Assembly: GCF_002858765.1 (NCBI RefSeq)
Contig: NZ_PJRP01000002.1
Coordinates: forward strand, 356,598 to 420,597
From: Cupriavidus pauculus
GTDB lineage: Bacteria; Pseudomonadota; Gammaproteobacteria; Burkholderiales; Burkholderiaceae
Direction: 5' to 3'
Length of the DNA stretch: 64,000 nt
Shown here: positions 62,253-64,000 of the stretch, one piece after another
Position numbering within the stretch: position 1 is the first letter of the stretch
How the letters are laid out: each line of letters begins with the position of its first letter
Translations under genes and position numbers: made by a program
The notes under the pieces: model-generated
What the model was told of the DNA's origin: nothing
The model's database searches: none
Seen by the model: only the letters and a program-made list of their open reading frames with translations

Positions 62253-63524
62253 CTACGCCGCCTGCGCTGCCACCGTCGGCGCCAGCATCCGGTCCACCAG
62301 TTCCACCCAGTGGATCACCGGCGTGTCCGTGCCGCTTTGCAGGTGCGTGATGCAGCCGATATTGGCCGTGGCGATGGCGTCGGGCGATGTAGCCTGCAGC
62401 TTGTTCAGCTTGTCGTCGCGCAGCTTGTACGACAGTTCGGGCTGCAGCACCGAATACGTGCCCGCCGAGCCGCAGCACAGGTGGCTGTCGGCGCAGAGCC
62501 GCACATCCACGCCCAGGCGCGTCAGCAGCGCCTCCACCTTGCCGCGGATCTGCTGGCCGTGCTGCAGCGTGCAGGGCGGATGCCATGCCACGCGGCGGCC
62601 ATCGCGCGGTACCGCGCCGGCCAGGCGGTGCAGGTCGTCGGCAAAATCGGGCAGCAGCTCGGACAGGTCGCGCGTCAGTGCCGACACGCGCGCGGCGCGT
62701 TCGGCGTATTTGGGGTCGTTGCGCAGCAGGTGGCCGTAGTCCTTGACCATCGCGCCGCAGCCCGATGCCGTCATGACGATGGCTTCCGCGCCGGCCTGGA
62801 TATGGGGCCACCAGGCGTCGATATTGGCGCGCATATTGTCGAGCCCGCCTGCATGGTCACCCGTGTGGAAGCGAATGGCGCCACAACATCCGGCCTCGCG
62901 CGCCAACACCAGTTGCACGCCGAGTTTGTCGAGCACACGTGCCGTCGCGGCATTGATGTTGGGCGACATCGCCGGTTGCACACAGCCGTCGAGCAACAGC
63001 ATCTTGCGTGGATGTTCGTTGCGCGGCCACGTGCCGGGCGGTGTCGGGTGCGCCGGCACCTTGTTGCGCAGCGTCTGCGGCAGAAGCGGGCGGACGATCT
63101 GGCCAAGCTTGAGCGCCGGGCCGAACAGCCCGGGCCGCGTCAGGCCCTCGCGCAGCATCCAGCGCGCAATGCGCTGCTTCGCCGGACGCTGCACGCCTTG
63201 TTCGGCCAGCCGGTCGTCCACGATCTGCCGCCCGATGTCGACCAGCCGCCCGTACGTGACCCCCGACGGACAGGTCGATTCGCAGTTGCGGCAGGTCAGG
63301 CAGCGATCCAGGTGCAGGCGCGTGCTTTCGGTCACCGCGCTGCCTTCCAGCACCTGCTTCATCAGGTAGATACGGCCGCGCGGGCCGTCCAGCTCGTCGC
63401 CCAGCAACTGGTAGGTGGGGCAGGTGGCGGTACAGAAGCCGCAATGCACGCATTTGCCGACGATCGATTTCGCCTCTTCGCCTTCGGGCGTGTTGCGCAG
63501 GAATTCGGCCAGTGTGGTTTGCAT
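62253..63524 (-). CDS. glcF: Glycolate oxidase iron-sulfur subunit GlcF
   Basis: The 423-residue protein carries two 4Fe-4S clusters: CVHCGFCTATCP and CLTCRNCESTCP, followed by two CCG-type domains (EAGCCGA, HLCCGSAG). With GlcD and GlcE it oxidises glycolate to glyoxylate and feeds electrons to the respiratory chain. It follows glcE by 43 bp. Confidence 0.95.
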   Translation of the reverse strand: MQTTLAEFLRNTPEGEEAKSIVGKCVHCGFCTATCPTYQLLGDELDGPRGRIYLMKQVLEGSAVTESTRLHLDRCLTCRNCESTCPSGVTYGRLVDIGRQIVDDRLAEQGVQRPAKQRIARWMLREGLTRPGLFGPALKLGQIVRPLLPQTLRNKVPAHPTPPGTWPRNEHPRKMLLLDGCVQPAMSPNINAATARVLDKLGVQLVLAREAGCCGAIRFHTGDHAGGLDNMRANIDAWWPHIQAGAEAIVMTASGCGAMVKDYGHLLRNDPKYAERAARVSALTRDLSELLPDFADDLHRLAGAVPRDGRRVAWHPPCTLQHGQQIRGKVEALLTRLGVDVRLCADSHLCCGSAGTYSVLQPELSYKLRDDKLNKLQATSPDAIATANIGCITHLQSGTDTPVIHWVELVDRMLAPTVAAQAA

Positions 63525-63567
63525 GGTGGGGGATCGTTATCGTTGGGGACCGTGTCCGGACGGTGGC

Positions 63568-64000
63568 TCAGAGCCCGCTGTACATGCGCTGCGGATTGAA
63601 GATGCCCGCTGGATCGAAGCTGGCCTTCAGCCGCTGGTGGATCGCGGCCAGCGGCGTCGAGAGCGGCGTGAACACACCCACGGCCTTGTCGCCGTTGCGG
63701 AACAGCGTGGCATGGCCACCCGCGGCCTGGGCGATGGCGCGGACCCGGTCGGCCGACGCGGTGCTGTCGTCCGGCGCCAGCCACCAGCGCTGGCCGCCGC
63801 CCCATTCCACAAGCTGTTCGCCGGGCAGGTCCAGCGGCTTTGTCACCGGCGGCACGGCAATGCGCCACAGTGCGCGGTCGGCGTCGCGTGCCGGCGTGAA
63901 GAACGGATGCGTCTGTTCGCGCAGGGCGGCCCACAGTTGCCCGGCGTGGCTGGCATCGACCACCTCGCCGCCCAGGCTGTCGCGCGCCGCGCAAACGGCG
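63568..64000 (-). CDS. glcE: Glycolate oxidase FAD-binding subunit GlcE, C-terminal part (partial)
   Basis: The frame is open to the window end; only about the last 144 residues are present. The C-terminal section LKASFDPAGIFNPQRMYSGL is the typical end of GlcE and related FAD oxidases. Its place before glcF supports the call; the start and the FAD-binding part lie outside. Confidence 0.9.
   Translation of the reverse strand, partial: AVCAARDSLGGEVVDASHAGQLWAALREQTHPFFTPARDADRALWRIAVPPVTKPLDLPGEQLVEWGGGQRWWLAPDDSTASADRVRAIAQAAGGHATLFRNGDKAVGVFTPLSTPLAAIHQRLKASFDPAGIFNPQRMYSGL

Noticed and set aside
61909..62811. Minus-strand frame with an Arg-Glu dipeptide run
   Set aside because: The run is only the translation of the CCCTCT repeat, and the frame overlaps glcF and lrgA.

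Overview
The window is chromosomal DNA of a GC-rich betaproteobacterium of the Burkholderiaceae, most like Cupriavidus or Ralstonia. The evidence is the very high third-position GC, TAAAAT/TACAAT-type -10 boxes, gene orders typical of that family (queA-tgt-yajC-secD-secF, recG-oxyR, fur divergent from bamE, tkt-gap) and a complete Phc cell-density system. Genes are densely packed and almost all are core. I see no tRNA, rRNA, insertion sequence, prophage or CRISPR array.

Layout. 0-5 kb: the end of pyrF, then pncC, pgpA and thiL facing the large malic enzyme gene maeB. 5.4-6.5 kb: a secreted guanyl-specific RNase with its barstar-type inhibitor. 6.5-9.4 kb: yidB, rsmE, a VOC protein and a spermidine-synthase-like gene. 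9.4-15 kb: tkt, gap, a flavin reductase, phcA and fur. 15-25 kb: bamE, dapB, leuS, lptE, holA, proA, a HemJ/CopD-like protein, a DsbA-fold isomerase and a THUMP RNA methyltransferase. 25-29.4 kb: an atypical response regulator downstream of a split pntAA-pntAB-pntB transhydrogenase operon. 29.7-36 kb: a TorF-type porin, an ACT-like protein with a DapA-like enzyme, nudJ, mnmA, gst and purB. 36.4-38.3 kb: cytochrome b561 with two YceI proteins. 38.7-43.6 kb: phcBSRQ. 43.7-49.5 kb: secF, secD, yajC, tgt and queA on the minus strand. 49.7-55 kb: recG, oxyR, a small membrane protein, dps and ubiA. 55-59 kb: proC, yggS, pilT and pilU. 59-64 kb: gpx, a WYL regulator with a VOC protein, lrgAB, and glcF with the start-truncated glcE.

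How the genes work together. PhcB (methyl ester signal synthase), PhcS and PhcR (histidine kinases) and PhcQ (response regulator) form the sensing operon. PhcA, the LysR-type output regulator, lies 25 kb away between gap and fur, so the whole known circuit is in one window. An additional receiver protein with a roughly 45-residue insertion (25054-26103) is a candidate extra component, but nothing in the sequence links it to Phc beyond distance and general type. OxyR, the small membrane protein and Dps form a probable oxidative-stress group, with an ATAG-N7-CTAT site between oxyR and the small gene.

Non-coding structure. Many convergent gene pairs share strong bidirectional hairpin terminators. 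A roughly 130-bp repeat occurs in two opposite-orientation copies (161-290 and 55041-55172). A related element (62063-62210) carries seven tandem CCCTCT units in one terminal hairpin. Several sharp inverted repeats sit in promoter regions (thiL/maeB, phcA, torF, gst, cytochrome b561, phcB) and look like regulator sites. Assignments rest on reading the sequence and on remembered family features; no database search was made.
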